From Brachyhypopomus gauderio (taxonomy: Eukaryota > Chordata > Actinopteri > Gymnotiformes > Hypopomidae), in the NCBI RefSeq assembly GCF_052324685.1, contig NC_135218.1:15291858-15355857 (forward strand): a DNA stretch of 64,000 bases, in the 5' to 3' direction. Both the position numbers and the translations under genes were made by a program. The first letter of the stretch is position 1; every line of letters starts with the position of its first letter. Below the pieces are notes generated by a model. The model was given only the letters and a program-made list of their open reading frames with translations. It was not told where the DNA came from and made no database searches. This document shows positions 1-20,154 of the stretch, one piece after another.

Positions 1-168
1 GCTCGTATGATGTCTGTGACTGACAGGAGTGAGTCAGATCTCCACTGATGGCTAGATTGTGGTTTAGTGTTAGTTTGCTGTCCATCTTGACTGGTTGGAA
101 TAGGAGGTGACCACTGTGAGTTGCCAGGTGTGGCGGACTGGCCCTGACTGCTTGTTCTGTGTCGCTAG
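1..168 (+). other. tie1 intron fragment at window edge
   Basis: This sequence lies before the first recognisable tie1 exon, whose acceptor AG is at 167-168. I see no exon here that I can defend. The upstream part of tie1 (signal peptide, Ig and EGF domains, first fibronectin III domain) is outside the window. Confidence 0.5.
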
Positions 169-7633
<7,465 letters not shown>

Positions 7634-8290
7634 CTACCCGCCCCCCCAGATTCCGGTAGGTTCCACGCTCCGACTGAGGTGCGCCACAGCCGGCCACTTC
7701 GCTACTGCCAGCCTCCTGCCGTCCGGTTCCAGCGCACAAAGAGGCACTCAAACAGGACCACATGGTTCTAGGAGGAGACCCGTGATTGGACGCTTGTGGG
7801 AGCTTCTTCTCCTTTTGCCTGGATGACGGATGGTCTGGCCATTGGCCTTTGAACACTTGAAAAAAACAGTGGAGCCTAAAATAGTGCAATTTTGCACTGA
7901 ACTTGTACCTGCTGGGATCTGTGGGGATTTGAACTACTCAGTGGACTCATTGTTCATCATTCCCTGGTGATGCTTTTGGAAAGGACAGATATTCCAATGG
8001 AAAAAGATACAAGTCATTCTATGTGGCGTTTGAGTTACGAGGGAAATCTTGGTTGAGTACTATAGTCTTTTTTACCACTACATGTATATGTTTGCCTTTG
8101 ATTTTATTTTTGTGTACAGTCTCAGTGCTTTCTATAGGGAACTTCTTTTCTATCTATAACCTAGTAATAGTACCAATGTTATACTTCTGTGCATCTGACT
8201 GTGTATGTCACGTGTACAGGTAAAGGCCAACACAGAACTGGATATTGTTGCAATTATTAAATAAAGCACTTATACAGCAAGGACTCCCTA
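7634..8290 (+). other. tie1: tie1 3' UTR with poly(A) signal
   Basis: This stretch follows the tie1 stop codon. A canonical AATAAA at 8260-8265 is the best poly(A) signal, which would give a 3' UTR of about 640 bases. No other gene is seen here. Confidence 0.65.
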
Positions 8291-10267
8291 CACAAATATG
8301 TTGTGTCAGATAAACTAGTTGTCTTGGTTCTCGCTCTTTTTCGGGCTTTCAGTGAAGGCCTTGAGGTCGGCTGCCTCGCCTGCAGCTTACTGATCTGTCA
8401 GGGCACTTCCTCCTTCGGTGAGCCGCAGGCTTCTGGGCCTGTCATACGTAGGACACTCAATTTCCTTCCCACTTGCACGCTTTCTCACTAACTCTTGCAA
8501 GCACATACATGCACAGAGGGCATGCTTTTCTGGATTTTTCTGGAGGCTTTTCTGCAAACACAAAGTGGGGTCGTTCTGCATCCTTTAAATGTTCGCTTGT
8601 TTGGAAAACTGTTGCACTGTGCCGGGATGTGTGGTGAAATAGATTGTGCTCAGTTCACACTCTCAGACGCTCAGCGTCTTAGCTGGAGTCTGGATTAATG
8701 CTATATTACTTGTTTTTACTTAAGGAGCTTCATCACAGCTGTCCTTGAAAATTGAACTGATTACCTCCAGAAATACTTCATCATCATGCAGAAACAGCAG
8801 CATTTAGGATGTCTATCACCCTGTCTGACGTGTGGTCTTAACATCCATCATTCTTTGACCATGTTGCTGTTTTGTGCAAAGTTGGCCACACCATAATGTA
8901 TTCATAGTATAGAAATGTATTTTAAGAGATAATTTTCTTTTTCATTCTACTGTAACAATGTAAATATTGCAGTGCAATATTTTTAAATCAAATATTCTGC
9001 TCTCTTGTGTTTTTATAATATCAGGGAGATTGAAATGTGTTTGCCTCAGAAGTGTTGGACTCTGCAGTTATTCTGTGTCAAGATATTTTCTTCAAATTTA
9101 GTTTTTTTTTTAAGCTATAACCAAAGGAATATACGTTTCCAAGCAAACATAACTGTTGTTATTAGAATCTGTTGACGTGTCAGTGTGAGTGTGAGTGTGT
9201 ATGTGCACGTGAGCATGCGTTTGCACGTATGTTTGCATGGTAAAAACAAGACAGAGGCCCAGTATGGGTGTCTACTTAAATCCACTGCAAACACACTTCC
9301 TACTATGATGAAGCCCTGTCAGATAGAGTCACCCACACCACCACCATCACCACCCCCACAACACCCAAAGTGAAAATCCCTCATTAGCTGTCTGACACAA
9401 CCACCCTCATGCAGACATACATGCAGTTCACGGTCATCATGAGTTAAAGAGCTACACGATTTAGAATGGATGCAAATCTCACTTGGTCAATATTACTCTT
9501 TTATCTGATTGTGCAGATGAACTGTGATCCCCTCCTGTCAAAACAAGGTAGGACAAAAGCTGCTCTGTATGTTGCTTTAAGGTTCTCTGTTATGAACTTA
9601 GACAATTATTTTTTAGCAACCTCACCGCAGTGACAGTTTTTGGGGGATGCATGTGCATTCCAGCTGTCCCATGTGTGTCAGTATGATGCATGTAATATTT
9701 GCAAAAATGTGTCCGTGTGAATTCAGAGATTTTTGCGAGGAACATGCAGCCAAATTACAGCCAATCCTAACACGTGGGAATATGAGAGAATATGAGATTT
9801 GTGGCAATCTGCCAATTAAACTGACATGCCTACAGTTATAGGTTGTAATCTACAAAATTTTGTCACCACAGTTGTATTTAATGGTGTCAGTGTTTATGTT
9901 TTGTATATTCTCCATTATGAAAACTACTTTTTTTCCTTCGGTAATCTTCTGTTGACCAAAAGTCGTTGTCAATTCAAGATTTTTTTGTGTGTGTGTGTGT
10001 GTGTGTTTAACTCTGTAAATGTACCTGTACTACTATGTCTGGACTGGTACTATTAATACAGTCAGTTATGAATGGAGCTACAGTATAAACATATTGACAC
10101 CTATATTAAATATCTTACCATACTTTGAAAGATGTCCCACTGATATAGTGAAGCCTCGAATACAGAGTCCTCTTGTGCAAGTGTTGAGTGAATGCGCACT
10201 TAAAAATACAGGTCTGTTATATGACCTTGTATTTGAACTGTATACATGCAATCATATGTACTATATA

Positions 10268-10320
<53 letters not shown>
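10268..10320. repeat. (TA)n microsatellite
   Basis: Perfect TA dinucleotide run of about 26 units in the tie1-mpl intergenic region, just upstream of the Tc1-like fossil. Confidence 0.95.
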
Positions 10321-10322
<2 letters not shown>

Positions 10323-10439
10323 AAATCATATACAAATAGTTTCAGCACACCAGTCTGTCAAACTTAAAACACTTTTTCAACATATTCAATCATATTTTCA
10401 ACAAATCCTAATGCACATTTATTATTTTTCATAACATCA

Positions 10440-11450
10440 TAAAAAATGTAATCAAAATAATCATAGTGTGTGCAAAATATTTCACACCTTACAGAGTCAG
10501 TACAGAGGCACAGCTTGCAAACACGTTTTGTAAACAGTTACATGTCTTCAGTTTTTGTATTTGGAGTTTTTCCCATTCGTCTTTGAAATCATCTGAGAAA
10601 TTCATGGGTTATCTTGCATGCACAGGTTATTTGACTTCTAGACATAAATGATCTATCATGTTTAGGTCAAGGGACTATGAGGGCCCTTCCAAAGACTTCG
10701 GTTTGTCTCTCTTGAGGTAGTCTATGGTGGATTTGGAAGTGCAATCTGAATCATTATGCTGTTGCAGAAGCCATTTGCTTTTCAGCTTCAACTTTTTAAT
10801 AGTTGTTAAACTCTATTCTTCCCTCCACCTGTGCAGTATTTCCACTGATGGCAACACAACCCAAAGCATGATAGCTCCACTCCCATGATTCACAGTTGTC
10901 AAGATGTTCTTTCCTCAAAACGCAATTCCTTTGCCAACTGTAGCCAAAGAGACTTTATCAGTTCACAGCATTTGTTTTCAAAACTCATCTGACTTGCAGA
11001 TGCTCTGTAAAATACTTTTTTTTTTTTAATTACAAACATAATAAAAAATAATATATAGAACAATAATAATAATAGAACAAAAATAAAACATGAATGGAGT
11101 AGCCTATGGGTCCTTCCCTGCTTTCTTTTTTAAATGCAAACCATCAGGTCTGTCCTTCTATCATTAGGTCAGTGGTATCATCTTTTTTCTCTGTACCATA
11201 ACCATTTCTCCCATTTCTTACCACTCTGTAAAATACTTCAAACATTGAAATGAGGTTGCAGGTTAATTTTCCATCATATGGCACGTCCATGAAGGTTGTT
11301 TGTACAGCCTAGAGCTGGAATGATACACCATCACACTTAACCCAGCTATGCCTCCCTGCAGGTTTTTGGCTTTCATATTTCTGACCAAAACCATTTTCTT
11401 AATCTTCCAGATCTCATTTTGACCTCGATAGTTCCTATGAACTACCATTT
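10440..11450 (-). mobile_element. degenerate Tc1/mariner-type transposase fossil
   Basis: Read on the minus strand, this matches from memory the coding body of a Tc1-like transposase widespread in fish. The landmarks on the plus strand are the antisense of the catalytic region: 'cattatgctgttgcagaagc', 'caacacaacccaaagcatga', 'tttatcagttcacagcattt' and, after an insertion, 'cttccagatctcattttgac'. Many frameshifts and stops are present and no intact ORF remains. Terminal inverted repeats were not located, so the ends are approximate. The element is split by a retroposon-like insert at 11018-11223. Confidence 0.6.
11018..11223 (-). mobile_element. retroposon-like insertion inside the Tc1 fossil, 15-bp target duplication
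   Basis: The 15-mer CTCTGTAAAATACTT occurs at 11003-11017 and again, identical, at 11224-11238. The roughly 206 bases between begin with a T run on the plus strand (poly(A) on the minus strand) followed by A/T-rich simple sequence. Identical 15-bp flanks plus a poly(A)-like end are the hallmarks of LINE-mediated retroposition on the minus strand. The inserted sequence itself is not one I recognise. Confidence 0.7.
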
Positions 11451-11805
11451 ATTTATTGAAAAATTAGTATATGCATCAAACTTGACGATTTGCTAATCAG
11501 AAAAAGCTGTCTTGGTGGCAGGGGAGGCTAAGAGATGGGAGCACCCTGAGCCAGAGTGCCCTATACACTCACTACACGTGCTGACCCCGCAAACTTAAGA
11601 ACCCGTCTCCCCCTCGTGCCAAGTGTATCATGAGAAGATGAAGCGAAACTACATTTTTCGAACCCCCCCTCTACCTCCCCATCACACGCACATATACAAT
11701 CTCACACCCTCCCCCCACCCTCCGTCACACGTACAAACAGACAACCCCCCCCCCACCCTCAGTCACGCGCACAAACAGACAACCCCCACCCCCACCCCAC
11801 CCCCA

Positions 11806-11806
<1 letters not shown>

Positions 11807-11868
<62 letters not shown>
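11807..11868. repeat. (CA)n microsatellite
   Basis: About 31 CA units, preceded from about 11700 by C-rich imperfect repeats of the type 'cacacgtacaaacagacaac' (two related copies near 11725 and 11764). Confidence 0.95.
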
Positions 11869-11869
<1 letters not shown>

Positions 11870-11992
11870 CCCCCAAGTCGAACGTTCATATCAAGCCCTG
11901 AATATACTTTTGGCTTTGGTGGCTGTTTATTCTTAAGCCAAAAAAACGAGAGAGAACACCAGTGGAGAGTCAGGTGCAGCTGCCAAGAAATG

Positions 11993-12339
11993 GGCTGTGT
12001 TCGAAATAGCCTACTACATACTACTGGCGTACTGATCGAGCCCCAAATCAGTATGCCGTATGCAGTATGTGACCAAAATGAAAATTTCCAGTACGCGAAA
12101 CATACCCGGATGACCTACTACTTCCGCAAAATATTCCAGTACGCGAACAGAGCTATCTTCGTGGTGTACTGCATCCCATCATGCAACGCTACGTTCACGT
12201 GAACCCGTAGTGTGCTTTGCTTTTGTCGCATACTGGAAACTGTACTGCATACTACTACGAGGACCAGTATGCAGTATCCAGTATATACTGAGTCCAGTAT
12301 CCAGTATCCAGTATGTAGTAGTTTATTTCGAACACAGCC
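11993..12339. mobile_element. 347-bp non-autonomous DNA transposon (MITE) with terminal inverted repeats
   Basis: The left end GGCTGTGTTCGAAATAGCCT and the right end, read on the opposite strand as GGCTGTGTTCGAAATAAACT, form an inverted repeat that continues into TACTACATAC. ATG flanks both sides (11990-11992 and 12340-12342), which looks like a 3-bp target duplication. The interior is rich in 'cagtat' and 'gtacgcgaa' subrepeats and has no ORF. A 3-bp duplication and a GGC-starting terminus fit PIF/Harbinger-type MITEs. The superfamily assignment is an inference. Confidence 0.8.
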
Positions 12340-12728
12340 ATGGTCTCAGAGCTCAGGTAGGAGGGCCCCTTATCAAAACTGCTCTTAGGGCCCCAGGAAA
12401 GTCTGAACCGGCTCAGACTTACAGAGTTTACAGAGCAAAATTTATTTTCAAATTGATGAATAAATAAGCTCAATAATTCTAAATAATGGTATTTACATAC
12501 AGAGATGGAGTACACTGTTATATATTACTTAACGCCCTACAAATTACAGCAGTCGATAAGACGAACTGAATCTGCCGGCATCCATATCCCCCGAGTCTAC
12601 ACTGACTAAAAGGTGCAGTGTGCTCGTACAGAGAAGGAGGACTCAGACATGCCGGGCAGCATCTCAGGGCTGTTTCATGGCGGGTTCTCCATATCCCAGT
12701 GTTGCTCTGAGCATGTCTTCATTTACAG

Positions 12729-15700
12729 ATCAGGCCTTGCTGTCTGCTGAGGAGGATCCAAAGTGCTTCACCAAAACTTTAGATGACTTCACCTGCTTCT
12801 GGGAGGCACCTCTGGGAACATCATACAATTTTATCTATAGAATAGATAAGTAAGTGCCATATACAGAAATAAAATTTTTCTCAGATTTAAACATTGTATA
12901 AATGTATTGGGAGAGAATCTGTTGTGAACAATGGTGCAGGCGGCTACCACGGGGCTACAGGGGAGGCTGATGAAGAAAATGCTGTGTTTGCTTGAACAGC
13001 ACACTTGTCAGTGTCTGGAAAACAGACAGAATTATATAAACAGAATAATAACCATTTTTAATCATTTTGACTCAGCAGTTAACATTCACTGGTGTTAACA
13101 TGTATGTTGCCATCGAAATGCTTCACAGTTTTTTCATAGTGTCCATTTTAATTCTGAAACCAAACAAAACACCAGTACACCGTTTCATTTTGTGACCCCC
13201 ATGAGAACAAATGTAACCATTTTGTTTCTGAGGCCTGCCACATCTTACTGTTTTTATTGGTTATCACTTCAAGAGCGAGGAATCAAGTTTCAGTACTGTT
13301 TCCTCAGTCTGTCGCCTTAAGTTTGGTAGTATGCTATGTAAAGTGGCATTATAAAGGTCTTTGCACTTTAGGCTCAATTAACACCCTATGGGTTGACTTT
13401 TAGTTTTTTCTTATGAGACAAGTAAATAATTTTAATTTAACTGAATGCACAGAAACTACCCACGTTTTTGCAAAAACATTTTAACAAACACTGGTGCACT
13501 GGATTCAAGTATTGGTGTCAATACCATGTAAACTGTAACAATATCAAACAGTATTTGTGCATGCTGGGTAATGATGTTTTTCTCACAGTGAAGAGACGAC
13601 GTGTAATATAAGTCAGCAGAACAGTGAGGAGGGCAAAGTGCTCCATGTCTGTTCTTTCCTACCAAGTGATGTGTTCTTATTCACCAACATACATGTCAAG
13701 GTGATGGACACACACACCAACGCAACCATCTATAAACGCACTGTCAGTATAGAGGAACACGGTAAGTGAACAGAGTTGTGTAATGTATATGCTGGTTACT
13801 CTTAGTGTTGGTTACTCTTAGTGTCGGTTACTCTTAGTGTTGGTCTTAAAGTGAGGGCCTTAGTTTCTCTTTTTTTTTACTCTTACATGTGATTGACATA
13901 TTTATCTACATTCCTTCTCTCCAGTTTTGCTGTATCCTCCATCAAATATATCTCTTCACCTTATTGAGAAGGTAGGGAAAATGCAGGTTAGGTGGCAAAA
14001 CCAAGAAGAACCAAAAGAATTATCAAATAAAATGGAGTATGAAATATGTTACTCCTATAGGAACTCGCAAGCCATGTTTACACAGGTGAGTTAGAAACAT
14101 TAATTGTATTGTATTCTTAAAGGACCTTTAAATCGTATACTTACTGTAGTGCTAATTTTACCACTCTAGGTGATTAAACACTACTGCAGTCCTACATGTG
14201 AATATGAACTGCCCTCCCTGGATCCAGGAGAGAGCTGCATTGTGAAGATGAGAGTTAGGCCCGATAACTCCACCAGCTTCAGAGGACAGTGGAGCAGCTG
14301 GTCACCTGCAGTTGAGGCCAGGGTGCCTCAATCAGCAAGTAAGGGATCCTGTGTCCAATCAGGGTGCAAACTGACCACAAGGCAATTGTTCTGTCTCCCC
14401 AATTAGATTAATTTGTAGCCTGGCCCTTGAAGTTGAAACCAGGAAGTAATTGTTCAGACCATGCGATGCAGAGACGGCTAGGCTGCACGTTTTAGATTTC
14501 GAGACGGCTGGGTATTGTTTCGTAGCTGTTAAGTTCATGAAGGCATTCCCTGTAAGTATTCCAGTTAAAACTGCGTTATATGTGTTAGATAAATAGTAAT
14601 TACTTATGAAACATGTAAGTGGTTAATCCGTGTCATAAGGAGTTATCTAATTAATTGTGTAGTGATGTAACAAATTTGTGTGATCTATATTGAATCTGAA
14701 TTCATAACCACTATGTATATGTGCATACTAAAGCATCAGTTGGGAGACCGCTGCCTTAAAGAGGAGTTCGTGTGCTCAAATTCCCAAGGACGAGCTCCTT
14801 GCTAAATTCTTCATTCTTCTTATCTGCATTGGCGCCCAAACAAATCTCTCCCGGAAGGTCGTCGTCTTGGTTACCTGCTCCTGCCCCCACACAGAGACTG
14901 TCAGAGATGGCTCTCGCCTTTCACCGCGAACTTTGACACAAAAACTCTGTGCCAGGCCTCTACACCCCCCCCCCCCACCCCCCATCTGGATGAATCACGC
15001 CCCTCACTGCTTACTGTCTGTGTTAACAATGCTGTATGTGCTATGGGGATTTTTTGCATGCACACAAACTGTTGTCCTGTTCGCGAGAATAATCTGTGGT
15101 CATATTTTTTTGTCTCCTCCTAATGTTTATCTTTCTATGTTTCTCTCCCCGTCCTGAAGAGTGTAGGGCTGCATGCGAAAGTGCTATTGCGGCTTCTCTG
15201 ACTCTGCCTTAACACTGGTCCCGGGGAATGTAATTTCACTTTGTACTTGTACGATGTGACAATAAACCATCCATCCATCCATGTAAATTGTATTTGCATT
15301 TACAGTTTCACACCTGCCATATAAAAAACTGGTCTGAACCCATCCTGGCGTCCGTGACCTTTGTGTGGGGGTGTTTAGCTAACTGGAGAGTGGGAAAGGT
15401 TCCCACGAGGCCAGCATAGCAATATTAACAATATCATACAAACATTGCAATATTTACAATCGGTGACATCACCATAAGAACCAACGATAATGCTGTTTTT
15501 ACTCCAGTCACATCTAAATTGACTCTGTGAGAAGATGTCTTATCTTGGATTTAACTACGACAGTACTACCCCAAACTGGACCCAGTCCCTCACTTACATG
15601 CTGTTCTTCTCTCCCATCTTGTAACGGGCAGCAAAAACAGCCAACATTCTCAGAACTGTGACGCTGTGTATTTATTTTGTCTCATTCTAATTCTATTGTG

Positions 15701-16069
15701 CAAAATCTATTATAGACAGCATCGAATTACAGTGCCACACTCACGACCTGCATCAAATCCAGTGTAAATGGAACAAGGAGCTGTATAGTGATGCCAATTA
15801 CACCTTACATTACAGGCAGAGTAACAGGTAGCCCTGGGTCTTCCATCATATTTCATGTTTATACTGAAGAAAAAAGACTCGCTGATTATGATGCCTGTGT
15901 CATATTTTTCAGTAGTACGTGGGAGAGCTGTGGTAAGCACAGTGACGCTGCCACACATTGTATTTTCTACGGAGAGGAGTCCACCACTTTCCACGTTTAC
16001 CTCAGAAGTGGTTTGGGGCCCCTCGGTCGTACCTTTTACATGGACAAGATCTGCATGAATAACATCAGT

Positions 16070-16122
<53 letters not shown>

Positions 16123-18311
16123 CGTGTGTTCTTCTTTATTAGATCGTATCTCGTGATTCGTATCACCTGTCACTTGTCTTAATGTTATGTGTCGCATTTG
16201 TGTCTTGTTTATGTTTATGTATTTATGTGTGAGTGTGGTCTGCGTATTTGTCAGTGGTTGTCTGACTACGTCCCTGTGAGTGTTTTGTGTCTAATAGCAC
16301 TAAGCGCTTCTATACTTAAATAAAACACTGAAAGTCCTGAGGGCACTGAGGTGTCCTGCCTCAGCCTCCCGTTACAGTAAGAAATTTCACTACAGAATAA
16401 ACACAGTGTTTTGTGAAAGTATACAAACCCTATGAAAGGTAACACCATTTTATGAATTACAAATGATAATCCAGAAATGAAAAAGACTGAACCCACTATT
16501 CTGTGGAGTTTACACAGTTAAAACTAATAGGTACACAATTTATTCTCATACTGACATTTTTCATTTCAGTGAATTTTTTTAATAAATGAGAAAAAAATGT
16601 AAACACGTATTTTTTACATATGGTCAAGATGTGAATGTGGAAAAAACGCTTTGGAAAGATAACATGGTGAAATGACCACAAATGTTCATGTGACATGTTC
16701 ATGTGCTGCGATGTCACATCGTAAGATTCCGTCTTCTCAGTCATAAATACAGTTGCCTAATACTCACTCCCAACCATGTAAAGGTTATCTGTGCTTGGGT
16801 GCCAGTTACGCCTTCTCCTTCTGTGATTAGTCAGGACAGAGGCTCCACGACGGCTGCAGGAGAGCGTTGAAAAGGGAAGGCTTTGTCTGAAGTGGAGCTG
16901 CCCTCTTCCACTCATATCCCAGCACCTGAAGTACAACGTCCGCTACCAGCTCCAAGGAGAAAATGAATGGAAGGTGTGTAATTAGCATAAGCATCAAGCT
17001 AACCGCCACTAAGCCCCTAATAACTAGAGTAGAAATGGAAATAAGCACTGGGGTATATTTTTTCTTCCTGCTTCTATGGCAGCACGTTACATTTCTCTGT
17101 AATTGTTCTGCAGAGTTTGACAATAATGAGTGCTAAGATCTGCCTGGATGTTCAAATGGGTAGCCATTATACCATCCAAGTCCAAGCTATGCCCAATGGA
17201 ACATTTTACAAGGGACACTGGAGCCACTGGTCCAAACCACTCATGGTACAATTACCATCAAATACAGGTATTCAGGCTTTCTCATAGCCAGTCCTTGAAA
17301 ACATGTGAAAACTATCAACTAACAATTAGACTGTTATAACGGGGCACAACATTTACATATTCATATATTTATATTTACATATTCATATAGTTTGCAATAT
17401 TTACATATTCACATATCTACATGCATTCAGGGTTCCTGTTCATTGTATGTGGCCCATTGAGCTTGCTCATCCTCTCTGTTTCCATCTTGCTGTATCCCTC
17501 CTTCACCAGATATGTCAGGTTGGTTTGAAGAACAGACATGACTTATTTGAAATAAAGATGATGCAATACATGGTCAGTTATCAGGGTTTCACGATACTTG
17601 TTTACAGTGTCAATCATATAATGTTTCTGAACATTGTCCATCAGTAAGCTCAAGCAGTTCCTATGGCCACCAGTGCCAAATCTTAACGAGGTACTGGAGA
17701 ACTTCCTGAAAGACATCAATGAGCAAAACTGGGTAATTATATCTTAGCACATGTACAGTGTACTACTATCATAATTTATAATAAATTAGACATTTTGAAT
17801 TTTCACTTTTCAATTGAAATCACAATATACTTTTCTAAATACTAGTAATGACTTTGTGCCCCTGAACTAGGAGCCCAAGTTCAGCATCAAGATGTGTGAC
17901 GACACTCCTGCCTCAGTGGTAGAGATCATGTCTGAAAGTGGGAGTCAGCTCATGAGGAATCCATCCATGGCATCGACCTGTCCTCTCTTCCTGCCACAAG
18001 GCTCCTTGACTGCGGACAGCGGTGGAGAGTATTCTCAGGGTGGTCTGGAGGTTAGCCGGGAGTATGTGACCCTTGACACCAGTGTCCTCCCATGCCTGAC
18101 TGGGAATGACTACGTGTGCAGTGGGCATGCACCACCGGGTCTGGTTGGTGAGAGACTGTGCTGTTGCTCCTCCATCTGTTCTACAACCTTCTCAGCGTCC
18201 TCCACCAGCATCCTTAACCACTCTTACCTGCAAGCTGAGTTTGGAGAATGCAATTTTCCAGCCTTCCACTACACCAATCTAGATAACACAGAAACAGCTC
18301 GAGTGAAATAA
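12729..18311 (+). CDS. mpl: thrombopoietin receptor Mpl (from exon 2 to stop; signal-peptide exon not found)
   Basis: Type I cytokine receptor that signals through JAK2 in megakaryocytes and blood stem cells. Eleven in-phase exons: 12729-12849, 13589-13761, 13925-14085, 14170-14338, 15716-15827, 15913-16067, 16831-16973, 17114-17267, 17431-17518, 17645-17732, 17871-18311 (600 aa). There are two cytokine-receptor modules. The first opens with PKCFTKTLDDFTCFW and closes with WSSWS (exon 4 of this list). The second closes with WSHWS (exon 8). Exon 9 is the transmembrane helix. Exon 10 carries the box 1 motif WPPVPNL for JAK binding. The last exon has EYVTLDTSV and ends near NHSYLQAEF, resembling the mammalian Mpl tail. 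The donor at 15828 (GTAGCC) is weak but the phase fits. Position next to tie1 supports orthology. Confidence 0.93.
13793..13843. repeat. short tandem repeat, 3 copies of about 18 bp
   Basis: Three near-identical copies of 'ggttactcttagtgtt', with one base difference in the middle copy. They lie in the mpl intron just after the second listed exon. Confidence 0.8.
15165..15290 (+). mobile_element. LINE-like 3' tail remnant
   Basis: It lies in an mpl intron. The run 'gtaatttcactttgtacttg' followed by 'acgatgtgacaataaa' and a short (ATCC)n tail resembles the 3' end of CR1/L2-type fish LINEs, which end in 'gacaataaa' plus a simple tandem tail. No reverse transcriptase is seen. The upstream extent is unknown, and the intron from 14400 may hold more of it. 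Confidence 0.4.
16072..16120. repeat. (TG)n microsatellite at an mpl splice donor
   Basis: About 24 TG units starting immediately after the donor GTAAG of the mpl exon that ends at 16067. Confidence 0.95.
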
Positions 18312-20154
18312 AGACAAAAATGACCCCCCCCCCTCCCCTCCCTTGTAAAAAATACCCTATTCCTCCTCGATTCATTTTAGTATACTAGGTATAATATTGC
18401 CTGTAAAGGAGTGTTTCAAACCAATTTACCACAGGGGCAAAACCTCCATTTTGAATGCAAATGGTGGGGATCAATCTTGCCCCTTTCCTGCCTATACAGT
18501 GGAGTTAGTGATCAGGCTCTATGAAGTGAGTTATTAACACCTACTTGTTCAGCTGTTGTTCAAAAATCCACTCCTGAATGTAATTTTCTATATATGCATT
18601 ACGTTTACAAAAAATATATATATGTAGGATTTGTACCACTGCTAGATCCATCAAATCTTAATCACAAATTTTACTAGCAAACAATATAATCCATTTGGTC
18701 CCAACTTCAGTGAGATGTTTTGTGTGGTTGGCAGTACACAGTTCATACCTACAAGTTCTTTAAATATTACACCAGACTGGATGGCAAACAAAAGCAGATG
18801 ATCATTACATATCAGAGACCCTCTGCTTCTCTGTGCATTGGGTACATCTGATACACTTTTAATGATTCACTATTACAGAGTTGTACATTCCCCACAATGT
18901 TGCAAAGTGCAATATGATGCTTGCAGAAGTGGCAGTTTCCACAACATGAAAAAATTGTATGCAAGTTTATTTTAAAAAAAAACCTCAACAAAAAGTTGTT
19001 GAAAAGTTACTTCCGGAAACAATTAATCTGAGAGCTAGCCTGAACCACAGATGTAATCTAAAATCATACACAGATAATAATCTATTGCCATTTTGATGTC
19101 TGTCACGGTTGTCTTGGTAGACAAATACTGTAAGAGTTTACTGTTATGACATTAAACCCAAAAAAAATTATTCAGCATTTTCAATTGTATGAACATGACA
19201 AATATATTACCATGTATATTTGCACTGTGCAAATTGTTTGTTTATAGCAATCAGGTGTACTGATGTCTGTGCTATTTTCTTTTTTGTATATACACAATCA
19301 AGTATGATTAAATTTTTTATTTCAATACAATTTTCAGTGCTTTTTTATTGGTAAAGATACATTACAGTTCAGACAGAGGTGACAATACATTCTCGCAGTT
19401 GCATATTTAAATTTAAAAGACATGAAAATACTTGGGTTTTTCAATGGATCTGAACACAGCTTGAATACAAGCAAACATATTCTATCGGATTCTGACCCGT
19501 TTATGCTCTTGAGCTTTTTTGGAGTAACACCTATTCCGAATTCACAATAATAAAAAAAAAAGACAACTTCACAAAACATGTTATTTAATGGCTTTATTGA
19601 GTTTATGAAAGTTCTAAGAAAATGGATGGTCATAAAATATCTGGCACACAAAAACATGATTTAATTCCCACACATTTCCACAGAGCACAGATGAGAAAGT
19701 ATACAGATGATTTTTGGTTCGGTCATCAAAGAATGAGGGAGGCTGCCTCTCCAGAGATAAAAATCTAAATGCTTTCTTTAAACGATCACTGAACTGAGTT
19801 ACCTGACAAATACAGTCACCAAGATGGCCATATTGAAATATCTGATAATATCCCTCTAAAGCCTTAAGTGCTTGACAGTGGTGTGAATACAAACGCATTG
19901 GCCATCTCCTGCAACAGCACAGCACTCTCACACGCACTAACAGGAAATCTGTCCATCCGCATGTATGTGTAAGTGTAGATAGACCAGCAGGTCCAGCCCC
20001 TTAGTCACTTTTCACCAGACGCTGAAGTCCAACCCCACAGGCATTCGTGAGCCTGTGTGAGCCTTAAGGAGGTGGAGATGTGGCCCCAGAGAACGTGAGG
20101 CTCCTCTGAGCTGGGGGGGGGGGGGGGGGGGGGGCAGTACGGGGGTGGGTGGGC
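18312..20154. other. convergent 3' UTRs of mpl (+) and orc1 (-)
   Basis: No coding exon is seen. A plus-strand AATAAA at 19549-19554 is a candidate mpl poly(A) signal, which would give a 3' UTR of about 1.24 kb. A minus-strand AATAAA (TTTATT at 19593-19598) is a candidate orc1 signal. The two signals are about 40 bases apart, so the transcripts may abut or overlap. A G run lies at 20113-20134. Confidence 0.5.
20113..20134. repeat. poly(G) tract, about 22 bp
   Basis: G run in the putative orc1 3' UTR, poly(C) in the transcript, starting about 20 bases after the stop codon. Confidence 0.9.

Larger units (their letters stand above)
8291..11992. other. tie1-mpl intergenic region
   Basis: No coding exon is recognised. 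The stretch holds a (TG)n tract near 9988-10008, a (TA)n tract, a Tc1-like fossil with a nested insertion, and C-rich then (CA)n repeats. The missing mpl signal-peptide exon and promoter could lie in the last part or just beyond it, but I could not identify them. Confidence 0.5.

Noticed and set aside
12620-12728. Upstream extension of mpl exon 2 to an in-frame Met
   Set aside because: The extension is not signal-peptide-like (Arg/Gln-rich) and crosses a good acceptor (TTTACAG) at 12728. The real first exon is probably elsewhere.
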